9,326 nucleotides of DNA from Candidatus Shapirobacteria bacterium (GTDB lineage Bacteria; Patescibacteriota; Microgenomatia; UBA12405), in the NCBI GenBank assembly GCA_028709405.1, contig JAQVXB010000018.1, positions 1-9,326 of the forward strand. Reading direction: 5' to 3'. Shown here piece by piece: positions 1 to 4,945 of the stretch. Below the pieces are notes generated by a model that did no database searches, had not been told where the DNA came from, and worked only from the letters and a program-made list of their open reading frames with translations. Every line of letters starts with the position of its first letter. The stretch's first letter is position 1. The position numbers and the translations under genes are program-made.

Positions 1-1661
1 CCGATTATTATCATATAAGGAACTTTTTCAGTGGCGGCATTGCGGATTTTATTTTGCATGGTTTCGGATTTGTCATCAATTTCAACCCGAATATTATTTT
101 CTTTTAATTCTTTTTCGATTTTTTGGGCATATTCTTGTTGTTCATCAGTGATGGGAATTATTTTGACTTGAACTGGGGCTAACCACATTGGAAAAGCGCC
201 GGCATAATGTTCTATAAGAGTACCAACAAATCTTTCCATAGATCCTAATAAAGTTCGATGAAGCATTATAGGAGTGTGTTCCTTGCCGTCATCACCGACA
301 TAACTCATTTCAAATCTAGAAGGTTCATTCATGTCAAGTTGAATAGTGGTTCCTTGCCATTCTCTGTCCATAGCATCAACTGCTTTAAGATCAATTGCTG
401 GTCCATAAAATTTTGCTCCGCCAATATCGGTTTGATATTTAATTTTTCTTTTATCTAAAATATCTTTAAGAGTATTTTCAGCTAATTGCCAAATTCTTTC
501 TTCGCCGACATATTTAGTTTTGTTTTTTGGATCTCGAACCGAAAGATAAACATTTAATTTATCATAACCAAATGTTTTGTTCATGCTTAGAGCAAAATCA
601 AGGATAGAATTTACTTCGTCGACAAATTGATCTTCACGACAAATAATATGAGCATCGTCTTGAGTAAAACCACGAACTCGAAGCATGCCATGTAAAACAC
701 CTGACTCTTCGTATCGGTAAACACTACCTAATTCGCACCAACGAAGAGGTAATTCACGATAACTTCTTGGTCGAGATTTATAGATACGAATATGAAAAGG
801 ACAACTCATTGGTTTAACATAATAAATTACGTTTTCTTCCTTTGTTTTGGTAGACATTGACATTGAAGGGAAAAGACCGTCTTTAAAAGAGACTAAATGA
901 CCTGATGTCTCCCATAAATTTGATTGACCAACATGAGGAGTATAGACATATTGATAACCATGTTTTCTATGTTCTTGTCGCCAATAGTTTTCAATTTCTT
1001 CTCTAACAATTGAAAGTTTAGGGTGCCAGAGAATAAGACCTGGTCCTACTTGTTCATCTATTGAAAACAAATCTAAATCTTTACCAATTTTGCGATGGTC
1101 ACGTTTTTTGGCTTCTTCAAGATTATTTAAATATTTTTTTAATTCTTCTTTAGATTCAAAAGCAGTGCCATAGATACGGGTTAACATTTTGTTTTTTTCA
1201 TCACCATGCCAATAGGCACCAGCAATTGAAATAAGTTTGAAAGCCTTAATATTTTTGGTGTAGCGCACATGAGGTCCGGCACAAAGATCAATAAATTCAT
1301 CACCAGTTTTGTATATAATTATTTTTTCTCCACGGTCTTTAATAGAATTTAACCATTCCATTTTATAGGGATTATTGACAAATAATTTTTTAGCATCATC
1401 AATACTAATTTCTTGCCTAATTATAGGTAAATTTTCTTTAATAATTTTGGCCATTTCGGCTTCGATTATGGGAAAGTCTTTTTCACTGACTTTAAAATCA
1501 TTTAAGGTTTCAAAATCAAAATAAAAACCATCATTAGTAGCTGGGCCCATGGCCATTAAAAATTTATTGGGATATAGTCTATTCATGGCTTGAGTTAAGA
1601 CATGCTCGGCTGAATGACGAATAGATTGTAGGTCGTTTTTGGAATCGTTTGTTGAATTCAT
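1..1661 (-). CDS. thrS: Threonyl-tRNA synthetase lacking the TGS domain (3' end outside window)
   Basis: Charges tRNA-Thr with threonine in the cytoplasm. 553 codons are visible and the C-terminal part of the anticodon-binding domain lies beyond base 1. The editing (N2/SAD) domain has the H16-x3-H20 and C127-x3-H131 residues equivalent to E. coli H73/H77 and C182/H186. The class II core has PMSCP (zinc ligand C287), motif 2 around RVRGFTQDDAH (H338), zinc ligand H468, and motif 3 LGSMERF followed by WLAPVQV, the start of the anticodon-binding domain. Compared with E. coli ThrRS about 57 N-terminal residues, the TGS domain, are missing. A TAA stop lies in frame two codons upstream (1665-1667), so the short N-terminus is not a start-choice artefact. 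An extended -10 element ends 5 bases before the ATG and no Shine-Dalgarno is visible. It lies directly downstream of tRNA-Val. Confidence 0.96.
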   Translation of the reverse strand, partial: MNSTNDSKNDLQSIRHSAEHVLTQAMNRLYPNKFLMAMGPATNDGFYFDFETLNDFKVSEKDFPIIEAEMAKIIKENLPIIRQEISIDDAKKLFVNNPYKMEWLNSIKDRGEKIIIYKTGDEFIDLCAGPHVRYTKNIKAFKLISIAGAYWHGDEKNKMLTRIYGTAFESKEELKKYLNNLEEAKKRDHRKIGKDLDLFSIDEQVGPGLILWHPKLSIVREEIENYWRQEHRKHGYQYVYTPHVGQSNLWETSGHLVSFKDGLFPSMSMSTKTKEENVIYYVKPMSCPFHIRIYKSRPRSYRELPLRWCELGSVYRYEESGVLHGMLRVRGFTQDDAHIICREDQFVDEVNSILDFALSMNKTFGYDKLNVYLSVRDPKNKTKYVGEERIWQLAENTLKDILDKRKIKYQTDIGGAKFYGPAIDLKAVDAMDREWQGTTIQLDMNEPSRFEMSYVGDDGKEHTPIMLHRTLLGSMERFVGTLIEHYAGAFPMWLAPVQVKIIPITDEQQEYAQKIEKELKENNIRVEIDDKSETMQNKIRNAATEKVPYMIII

Positions 1662-1666
1662 GAGTT

Positions 1667-1675
1667 ATTTTATCA
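1667..1675 (-). promoter_or_regulatory. Extended -10 element for thrS
   Basis: On the minus strand this reads TGATAAAAT (TG-N-TAAAAT), with 5 bases before the thrS ATG at 1661. No convincing -35 is visible; that position falls inside the tRNA-Val gene. If used, transcription would begin at or within a base or two of the start codon, giving a leaderless or nearly leaderless mRNA. Read-through from tRNA-Val is the alternative. Confidence 0.45.
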
Positions 1676-1688
1676 AGAAAAGTGTGTG

Positions 1689-1762
1689 TGAGTCTAAGAG
1701 GACTCGAACCTCTGACCTCTTCGATGTCAACGAAGCGCTCTAACCAACTGAGCTATAGACTC
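1689..1762 (-). tRNA. tRNA-Val (anticodon GAC)
   Basis: A complete 74-base cloverleaf on the minus strand. The acceptor stem GAGTCTA/TAGACTC is perfectly paired, the D-arm is GCTC/GAGC, and the anticodon stem CTTCG/CGAAG encloses loop TTGACAT with anticodon GAC (reads GUC/GUU, valine). The T-arm is AGAGG-TTCGAGT-CCTCT and the discriminator is A. The 3' CCA is not encoded: the next bases are CAC, the start of a short CA run. It lies between the 186-residue protein gene and thrS on the same strand, with its own promoter-like sequence upstream. Confidence 0.96.
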
Positions 1763-1773
1763 GGATAGGAAAG

Positions 1774-1802
1774 ATTTTAGCATTAGTTGGCTGACCTAGC
1801 AA
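1774..1802 (-). promoter_or_regulatory. Promoter of tRNA-Val
   Basis: On the minus strand there is a -35-like TTGCTA (1797-1802), a 17-base spacer and an extended -10 TGCTAAAAT (1774-1782). The predicted start is near 1766, about 4 bases before the mature tRNA. The promoter overlaps the end and stop codon of the upstream gene (stop 1783-1785), so the tRNA is independently transcribed despite tight packing. It is predicted from sequence alone. Confidence 0.6.
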
Positions 1803-2343
1803 CTGCGTGTTCACTGCTGTTGAGATATTTTTCACCACCATTTTTACTTTTGGCTTTGTTCCAAAAAGCATTTTTTTTATTTTTTCGATGATTATAAGTT
1901 TCAATCCAAAGGTCAGAATCGTTGACTTTTTTTTGATTGAGAATAATATTTTTTGCTCGTTGAAACCAACCTAGTTGATAAGTATTTGATTCTGGAGTGG
2001 TATTAAGAGAAGCATTGATTATATCGGACGATAAATTTTCAGTAATAGGTCTTAAATTTTTAATTTCATTTTCAATCTTTATAATTTCGTTTCGGTCATC
2101 TTGTTTGTGTTCATTAATAAAAACAGCTTGTTCTCTTTGAATATAATTATCAATTTTGGGTTTGTCTGGATTTTTTATCTCTTGACTAAAATCAATAGTT
2201 TCACCGGGTCTTAAAACGCCATTTAAAATAGAAGAAACAGTGACGGTTGAATTATCTTGAGGTTTATAAATTTCAGCACTGTTAAATGCCGGATTATATT
2301 TACCTTTTTGTGGATTTTTAATAAAAGAATTACCACCTGCCAT
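1783..2343 (-). CDS. Conserved-looking patescibacterial protein of unknown function (186 aa)
   Basis: I do not recognise this protein with certainty. It is 186 residues with no signal peptide or membrane segment, so it is probably cytoplasmic. The first half is rich in N, D, P and K and looks disordered. Residues about 82-100 are charged and could form a short coiled coil (RNEIIKIENEIKNL). The C-terminal third looks like the folded, conserved part: a WFQRAKNIIL helix, LWIETYNHRKNKKNAFW, then a Gly/Lys-rich turn and the end SSEHAVARSAN. That tail resembles, from memory, small uncharacterised patescibacterial proteins (possibly DUF5660), which needs a profile search. The ATG at 2341-2343 sits exactly 7 bases after a perfect extended -10, supporting this start. 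It lies downstream of the trigger-factor gene, whose stop codon overlaps the -35 region. Confidence 0.8.
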   Translation of the reverse strand: MAGGNSFIKNPQKGKYNPAFNSAEIYKPQDNSTVTVSSILNGVLRPGETIDFSQEIKNPDKPKIDNYIQREQAVFINEHKQDDRNEIIKIENEIKNLRPITENLSSDIINASLNTTPESNTYQLGWFQRAKNIILNQKKVNDSDLWIETYNHRKNKKNAFWNKAKSKNGGEKYLNSSEHAVARSAN

Positions 2344-2350
2344 ATTGGCT

Positions 2351-2379
2351 ATTATAGCAAATTTAGCTATAAATGTTAT
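2351..2379 (-). promoter_or_regulatory. Promoter with perfect extended -10, placed for a leaderless mRNA
   Basis: On the minus strand there is a consensus extended -10 TGCTATAAT (2351-2359), preceded after 17 bases by the weak -35 ATAACA (2374-2379). Seven bases separate TATAAT from the ATG at 2343, so the predicted transcription start coincides with the start codon. This is the cleanest example of the leaderless arrangement in the window. Confidence 0.65.
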
Positions 2380-3194
2380 TTATCAAGCTTTTTTAAAAAA
2401 TCAAAGACTTTTTGTTGAGTGAGAAGGTAATAAATGAAATTTTTATTTTGACCTAATGATGGATTGGTGCCAGCAACATCAGTGACTTCTTTTTCAGATA
2501 CTTCTATTTTTTGTTCTTTGGCAATTTGAGTAATGGCTAAATTTAAGGTCCATTCTTTAATTAATTGTTTTTTAAGGTTTTCTTTGTACTGTTCAAGAGT
2601 TAAACCTTTGTTTTTAAGATAATCATTAACGGTAATTCCAGCTTGTCTAGCTTGGTCAATTAATTGAGATAATTGATTTTGAGTATCTGATTCAATTAAT
2701 ATCTCAGGTAGATTGACTTCGCCGTTTTTAACTAAAATATCAATAATTTTTTCTATTTTTTGGTTTTCGTCGGTTAATGATTTATCTAGATTTATTTTTT
2801 TAATTTCAGATAAATATTTATTGTCGAGTTTAATTTCTGGTAACTCACAGCTGGTAATCTCAATTTGCCAATCATGATCAAAATCGACATCTTTGTTTAT
2901 AAATTTAACTTGAGGTTGAGTTATTGGTTTTAATTCGTGCTCTTTTATTTTTTCAGCATAAGCATGAGAAATTAAATGAGAAGCTACTTCTTCAAATAAT
3001 TTTTCCGGATTAATATTTTGTTCAACAACATCTAAAGGTGCTTTGCCTTTTCTAAAACCTTTAGTTTCAAAATTAGATTGAAAGTGTTTTAAATGTTCTT
3101 GATATTCACTTTTGATGTCAGCAACTTTTATCTCAACATTTAAAGTAAAAACTTTATTATTTTGTTTTTTTAGATCAGAAGAATTTGTTTTCAT
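2376..3194 (-). CDS. tig: Trigger factor-like chaperone without PPIase domain
   Basis: Ribosome-associated chaperone that meets nascent chains at the exit tunnel. Numbered from the ATG at 3194 it has 272 residues against 432 in E. coli. The N-terminal ribosome-binding domain carries the signature GFRKGKAP at residues 46-53 (GFRKGKVP at 43-50 in E. coli), and this agreement is why I chose this start over TTG at 3236 or ATG at 3206. The chain then runs from the N-domain end (ITSCELPEIKL) through a charged linker straight into C-domain helices (VNLPEILIESDTQNQLSQL onwards). No FKBP-like PPIase segment lies between, so prolyl isomerase activity is probably absent. The C-terminus is also short, which may shrink the substrate cradle. 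It is divergent from the lysozyme-like gene with 18 bases between start codons and no Shine-Dalgarno. Confidence 0.88.
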   Translation of the reverse strand: MKTNSSDLKKQNNKVFTLNVEIKVADIKSEYQEHLKHFQSNFETKGFRKGKAPLDVVEQNINPEKLFEEVASHLISHAYAEKIKEHELKPITQPQVKFINKDVDFDHDWQIEITSCELPEIKLDNKYLSEIKKINLDKSLTDENQKIEKIIDILVKNGEVNLPEILIESDTQNQLSQLIDQARQAGITVNDYLKNKGLTLEQYKENLKKQLIKEWTLNLAITQIAKEQKIEVSEKEVTDVAGTNPSLGQNKNFIYYLLTQQKVFDFLKKLDK

Positions 3195-3204
3195 AAGTGT
3201 CAAC

Positions 3205-3214
3205 ATGATAACAT
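3205..3214. promoter_or_regulatory. Overlapping divergent extended -10 elements (bidirectional promoter candidate)
   Basis: The ten bases ATGATAACAT read nearly the same on both strands. On the minus strand they give TGTTATCAT, 10 bases before the trigger-factor ATG. On the plus strand they give TGATAACAT, exactly 7 bases before a GTG (3222) in the lysozyme-like frame. The minus element is the better match (TATCAT, one mismatch); the plus one has two mismatches. There is no strong -35 on either side. It would explain how two divergent genes share an 18-base gap. Confidence 0.4.
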
Positions 3215-3839
3215 GAGAACAGTGATTGAAAAACAATTATCTGTTTTTAAGCGGTTACTACTATTGCCGGTTTTTTTGGTGTTGACTTTTGTTATTGGTT
3301 TAGGTGAAGTAGTTTATTTGTCTAGAACTGGTGATAAACAAATTGTTTTTGGGGTTGATAAAAAAGATGATGTTATTGTTGGAATTGCTAATGAAAATGA
3401 AACAAAGGATTTTTATATAAATGCGACGGCAACTGGGGCTGATGCTAGACCAATGTTGATTAAAAAATATTTAGAAAAATACAAATCTCCTTTAGCTCCT
3501 TATTCAGATTTAATTTTTGAATTGTCAGAAACTTATGGTTATGAATACTATTGGATTGTGGCTATTGCCCAGCAGGAGTCTAATTTGTGTAAAAAAATTC
3601 CGGAAAATTCCCATAATTGTTGGGGATATGGGATTCATAAGAATGGAACCCTTAAATTTGATAATTATGAGATAGCTCTTAAAAGTTATGCTGAATATTT
3701 AAAAAGGCAATATTTTGACAAAGGTTTAAATACTCCGGAATTAATTATGAAGAAATATTGTCCTGGTTCAAATGGTTCTTGGGCAATAGGAGTCAGACAA
3801 TTTATTGAAGAGCTTAAAAATGGTAGTTTTGATATGTAA
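3213..3839 (+). CDS. Membrane-anchored lysozyme-like peptidoglycan hydrolase candidate
   Basis: A 208-residue protein. One hydrophobic segment (about 14-36) follows a K/R-bearing N-terminus, giving a signal anchor with the rest outside the membrane. Residues about 41-90 are a linker. Residues about 94-205 form a lysozyme-like/glucosaminidase-like fold: IVAIAQQESNL with candidate catalytic E122, then SHNCWGYGI, NYEIALKSYAEYL, TPELIMKKY and NGSWAIGVRQFIEEL. That order is typical of endo-beta-N-acetylglucosaminidase/lysozyme-superfamily domains. It would cleave peptidoglycan glycan strands during wall growth or division; substrate and activity are inferred. C126, C136 and C183 could form an external disulfide. 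Start: ATG 3213 gives the longest form, while GTG 3222 (nine bases shorter) lies exactly 7 bases after a weak extended -10. It is divergent from tig. Confidence 0.82.
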   Translation: MRTVIEKQLSVFKRLLLLPVFLVLTFVIGLGEVVYLSRTGDKQIVFGVDKKDDVIVGIANENETKDFYINATATGADARPMLIKKYLEKYKSPLAPYSDLIFELSETYGYEYYWIVAIAQQESNLCKKIPENSHNCWGYGIHKNGTLKFDNYEIALKSYAEYLKRQYFDKGLNTPELIMKKYCPGSNGSWAIGVRQFIEELKNGSFDM

Positions 3840-3851
3840 TAGATTTACATA

Positions 3852-3879
3852 TTGACTTGTCTATAATATTTGATATAGT
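3852..3879 (+). promoter_or_regulatory. Strong promoter just upstream of a hairpin/T-tract
   Basis: -35 TTGACT (3852-3857), 16-base spacer and extended -10 TGATATAGT (3871-3879), with one mismatch to consensus in each hexamer. It is the best two-box promoter in the window. The predicted start is near 3886-3887, immediately before a hairpin followed by eight Ts. It could drive a very short RNA, or efp by read-through. Confidence 0.6.
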
Positions 3880-3885
3880 CTGGTT

Positions 3886-3931
3886 AGATCCTGGGGTGGC
3901 TCCTCTAAAAGCATGCTCTGGGATTTTTTTT
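3886..3931 (+). terminator. Intrinsic-terminator-like hairpin with T8, between lysozyme-like gene and efp
   Basis: The 5' arm 3886-3898 pairs with 3914-3926. The core is ATCC with GGAT, followed inward by G-C pairs and several G-U pairs, with a loop of about 15 bases (3899-3913). Eight Ts follow (3924-3931). It may terminate the lysozyme-like transcript, attenuate efp, or form the whole of a roughly 45-base RNA from the promoter ending at 3879. The many G-U pairs make the stem weaker on the opposite strand, so it is oriented for plus-strand transcription. Confidence 0.55.
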
Positions 3932-3932
3932 G

Positions 3933-3941
3933 TGTTAAAAT
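3933..3941 (+). promoter_or_regulatory. Extended -10 element of efp
   Basis: TGTTAAAAT with exactly 7 bases to the efp ATG at 3949, so the predicted start of transcription is at or one base before the start codon. No -35 is recognisable. It lies immediately after the T-tract, which would free efp from dependence on the upstream terminator. Confidence 0.5.
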
Positions 3942-3948
3942 CAGCCTT

Positions 3949-4515
3949 ATGGGAGTCATATCAACATCACAATTCAAAAAAGGTATTTATATTCTTTTCC
4001 AAAATGAACCACATATGGTGGTAGACATATCATTTGTTAGTCCGGGTAAAGGATCTGCTTTTTATCGAACAAAATTAAAAAATTTATATACTGGAAGAGT
4101 AATTGAATATACTTATAAATCAGGAGAAAAAGTGGAGGAAGTTCTCGTTGAAACTCACGAGGCGGAATATTCTTATTTTGATGGTTCAAACTATGTGTTT
4201 ATTGAACCGAGAAGTTTTGAGCAGTACATGGTATCAGTGGAAATAATTGGCGATGACAAGGTTTATTTAAAAGAAGGTCTTTTATATAGAATTAAATTTT
4301 ATGAAGAAAATCCAGTTGGTATTGGTTTACCAAAAACTATTGCTTATAAAGTAACTGAGGCGGAAAATTCAGTTAAAGGTGATACTGCTACTAATGCTAC
4401 AAAACAGGCAATATTAGATACTGGATTAAAGGTGCAGGTACCTCTTTTTATTAAAACAGGAGAAGAAATTTTAGTAAGTACGGAAACTGGGGCTTATTTG
4501 TCACGAAAGAATTAA
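3949..4515 (+). CDS. efp: Elongation factor P
   Basis: EF-P binds between the P and E sites and relieves ribosome stalling at polyproline stretches. At 188 residues it has normal family length. Domain I begins ISTSQFKKG and carries the tip loop SPGKGSAF with K34, the same number as the modified lysine in E. coli. Domains II and III follow, including KQAILDTGLKVQVPLFIKTG, which fits the EF-P signature. A longer reading from ATG 3913 would add 12 residues unlike the family and would begin inside the hairpin, so I chose ATG 3949, which also fits the extended -10 seven bases upstream. No modification enzyme (EpmA/EpmB, EarP or YmfI type) is present here, so the state of K34 is unknown. The tRNA block begins 28 bases after the stop. 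Confidence 0.96.
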   Translation: MGVISTSQFKKGIYILFQNEPHMVVDISFVSPGKGSAFYRTKLKNLYTGRVIEYTYKSGEKVEEVLVETHEAEYSYFDGSNYVFIEPRSFEQYMVSVEIIGDDKVYLKEGLLYRIKFYEENPVGIGLPKTIAYKVTEAENSVKGDTATNATKQAILDTGLKVQVPLFIKTGEEILVSTETGAYLSRKN

Positions 4516-4528
4516 TTTTTGGTAAAAT
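4498..4528 (+). promoter_or_regulatory. Promoter of the tRNA block
   Basis: -35-like TTGTCA (4498-4503) inside the end of efp, a 19-base spacer, and extended -10 TGGTAAAAT (4520-4528). The predicted start is near 4535-4536, about 8 bases before tRNA-Arg(TCT). The spacer is long, but the TG extension can compensate. It is predicted from sequence only. Confidence 0.55.
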
Positions 4529-4543
4529 ACAGGGTAATTATTT

Positions 4544-4617
4544 GTCCTCATAGCTCAGTTGGATAGAGCGCCTCCCTTCTAAGGAGGAGGTCGCAGGTTC
4601 GATCCCTGCTGAGGATA
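4544..4617 (+). tRNA. tRNA-Arg (anticodon TCT)
   Basis: A 74-base cloverleaf. The acceptor stem GTCCTCA/TGAGGAT has a G1-U72 wobble as its terminal pair. The D-arm is GCTC/GAGC, the anticodon stem is CCTCC/GGAGG with loop CTTCTAA (anticodon TCT, reads AGA/AGG), and the T-arm is GCAGG-TTCGATC-CCTGC with discriminator A. CCA is not encoded (CTT follows). It is the first gene of the four-tRNA block. Confidence 0.96.
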
Positions 4618-4628
4618 CTTGTAACTTT

Positions 4629-4700
4629 GCGCCTGTAGCTCAATGGATAGAGTAGTAGTCTTCGGAACTATTGATGGGGGTTCGATTCCCTCCAGGCGTA
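4629..4700 (+). tRNA. tRNA-Arg (anticodon TCG)
   Basis: A 72-base cloverleaf. The acceptor stem GCGCCTG/CAGGCGT again ends in a G1-U72 wobble. The D-arm GCTC/GAGT has one wobble, and anticodon stem GTAGT/ACTAT encloses loop CTTCGGA (anticodon TCG, arginine CGN codons). The T-arm is GGGGG-TTCGATT-CCCTC with discriminator A. CCA is not encoded. It is separated by 11 bases from tRNA-Arg(TCT). Confidence 0.95.
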
Positions 4701-4705
4701 CATGA

Positions 4706-4778
4706 GGGTTTGTAGCTCAGTTGGTAGAGCGGTCGCCTCTTAAGCGATTGGTCGCGGGTTCGAGTCCCGCCGAACCCA
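4706..4778 (+). tRNA. tRNA-Lys (anticodon CTT)
   Basis: A 73-base cloverleaf. The acceptor stem GGGTTTG/CGAACCC is fully paired and the D-arm is GCTC/GAGC. Anticodon stem GTCGC/GCGAT encloses loop CTCTTAA (anticodon CTT, reads AAG), and the T-arm is GCGGG-TTCGAGT-CCCGC with discriminator A. No encoded CCA. It is followed after 18 bases by a terminator-like hairpin. Confidence 0.96.
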
Positions 4779-4796
4779 CTTATTGATGCTTAAGAT

Positions 4797-4840
4797 CTGG
4801 CATCCAGTATCGAGCAATCGGTAACTGGACGCCAGTTTTT
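4797..4840 (+). terminator. Terminator-like hairpin inside the tRNA block
   Basis: Arm 4797-4807 (CTGGCATCCAG) pairs with 4825-4835 (CTGGACGCCAG): 10 pairs with a single A-C mismatch. Inside is a small CGA/TCG helix closed by a GCAA (GNRA-type) tetraloop at 4811-4820. Five Ts follow (4836-4840). It lies between tRNA-Lys and tRNA-Leu, so it may end the Arg-Arg-Lys transcript or act as a partial terminator or processing site. Alternative pairings are possible: 4785-4789 with 4800-4804, and 4799-4804 with 4850-4855. Confidence 0.7.
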
Positions 4841-4852
4841 AGACATCAAGAT

Positions 4853-4934
4853 GCCGCAGTGTTGAAATTGGTATACAAGCACGGCTTAGGACCGTGTGGG
4901 GAAACCCATGGAGGTTCAAGTCCTCTCTGCGGCA
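4853..4934 (+). tRNA. tRNA-Leu (anticodon TAG)
   Basis: An 82-base class II tRNA. The acceptor stem GCCGCAG/CTGCGGC is fully paired, and the anticodon stem CACGG/CCGTG encloses loop CTTAGGA (anticodon TAG, reads CUN). It has a long variable arm (TGGG-GAAA-CCCA type), T-arm GGAGG-TTCAAGT-CCTCT and discriminator A, as expected for leucine. CCA is not encoded. I see no clear promoter between it and the preceding hairpin. The convergent minus-strand gene ends 11 bases beyond it. Confidence 0.95.
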
Positions 4935-4945
4935 CAAGATAGACT

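Noticed and set aside
258..458. 66-codon open frame on the plus strand
   Set aside because: It lies wholly antisense to thrS, whose frame is unambiguous, and its translation resembles no protein.
1682..1690. GT/CA dinucleotide run after tRNA-Val
   Set aside because: Only nine bases long. On the tRNA strand it starts CAC, so it is neither an encoded CCA nor a meaningful microsatellite.
3913..3948. N-terminal extension of EF-P from ATG 3913
   Set aside because: The 12 extra residues do not fit the family, and the region is hairpin, T-tract and -10 element.
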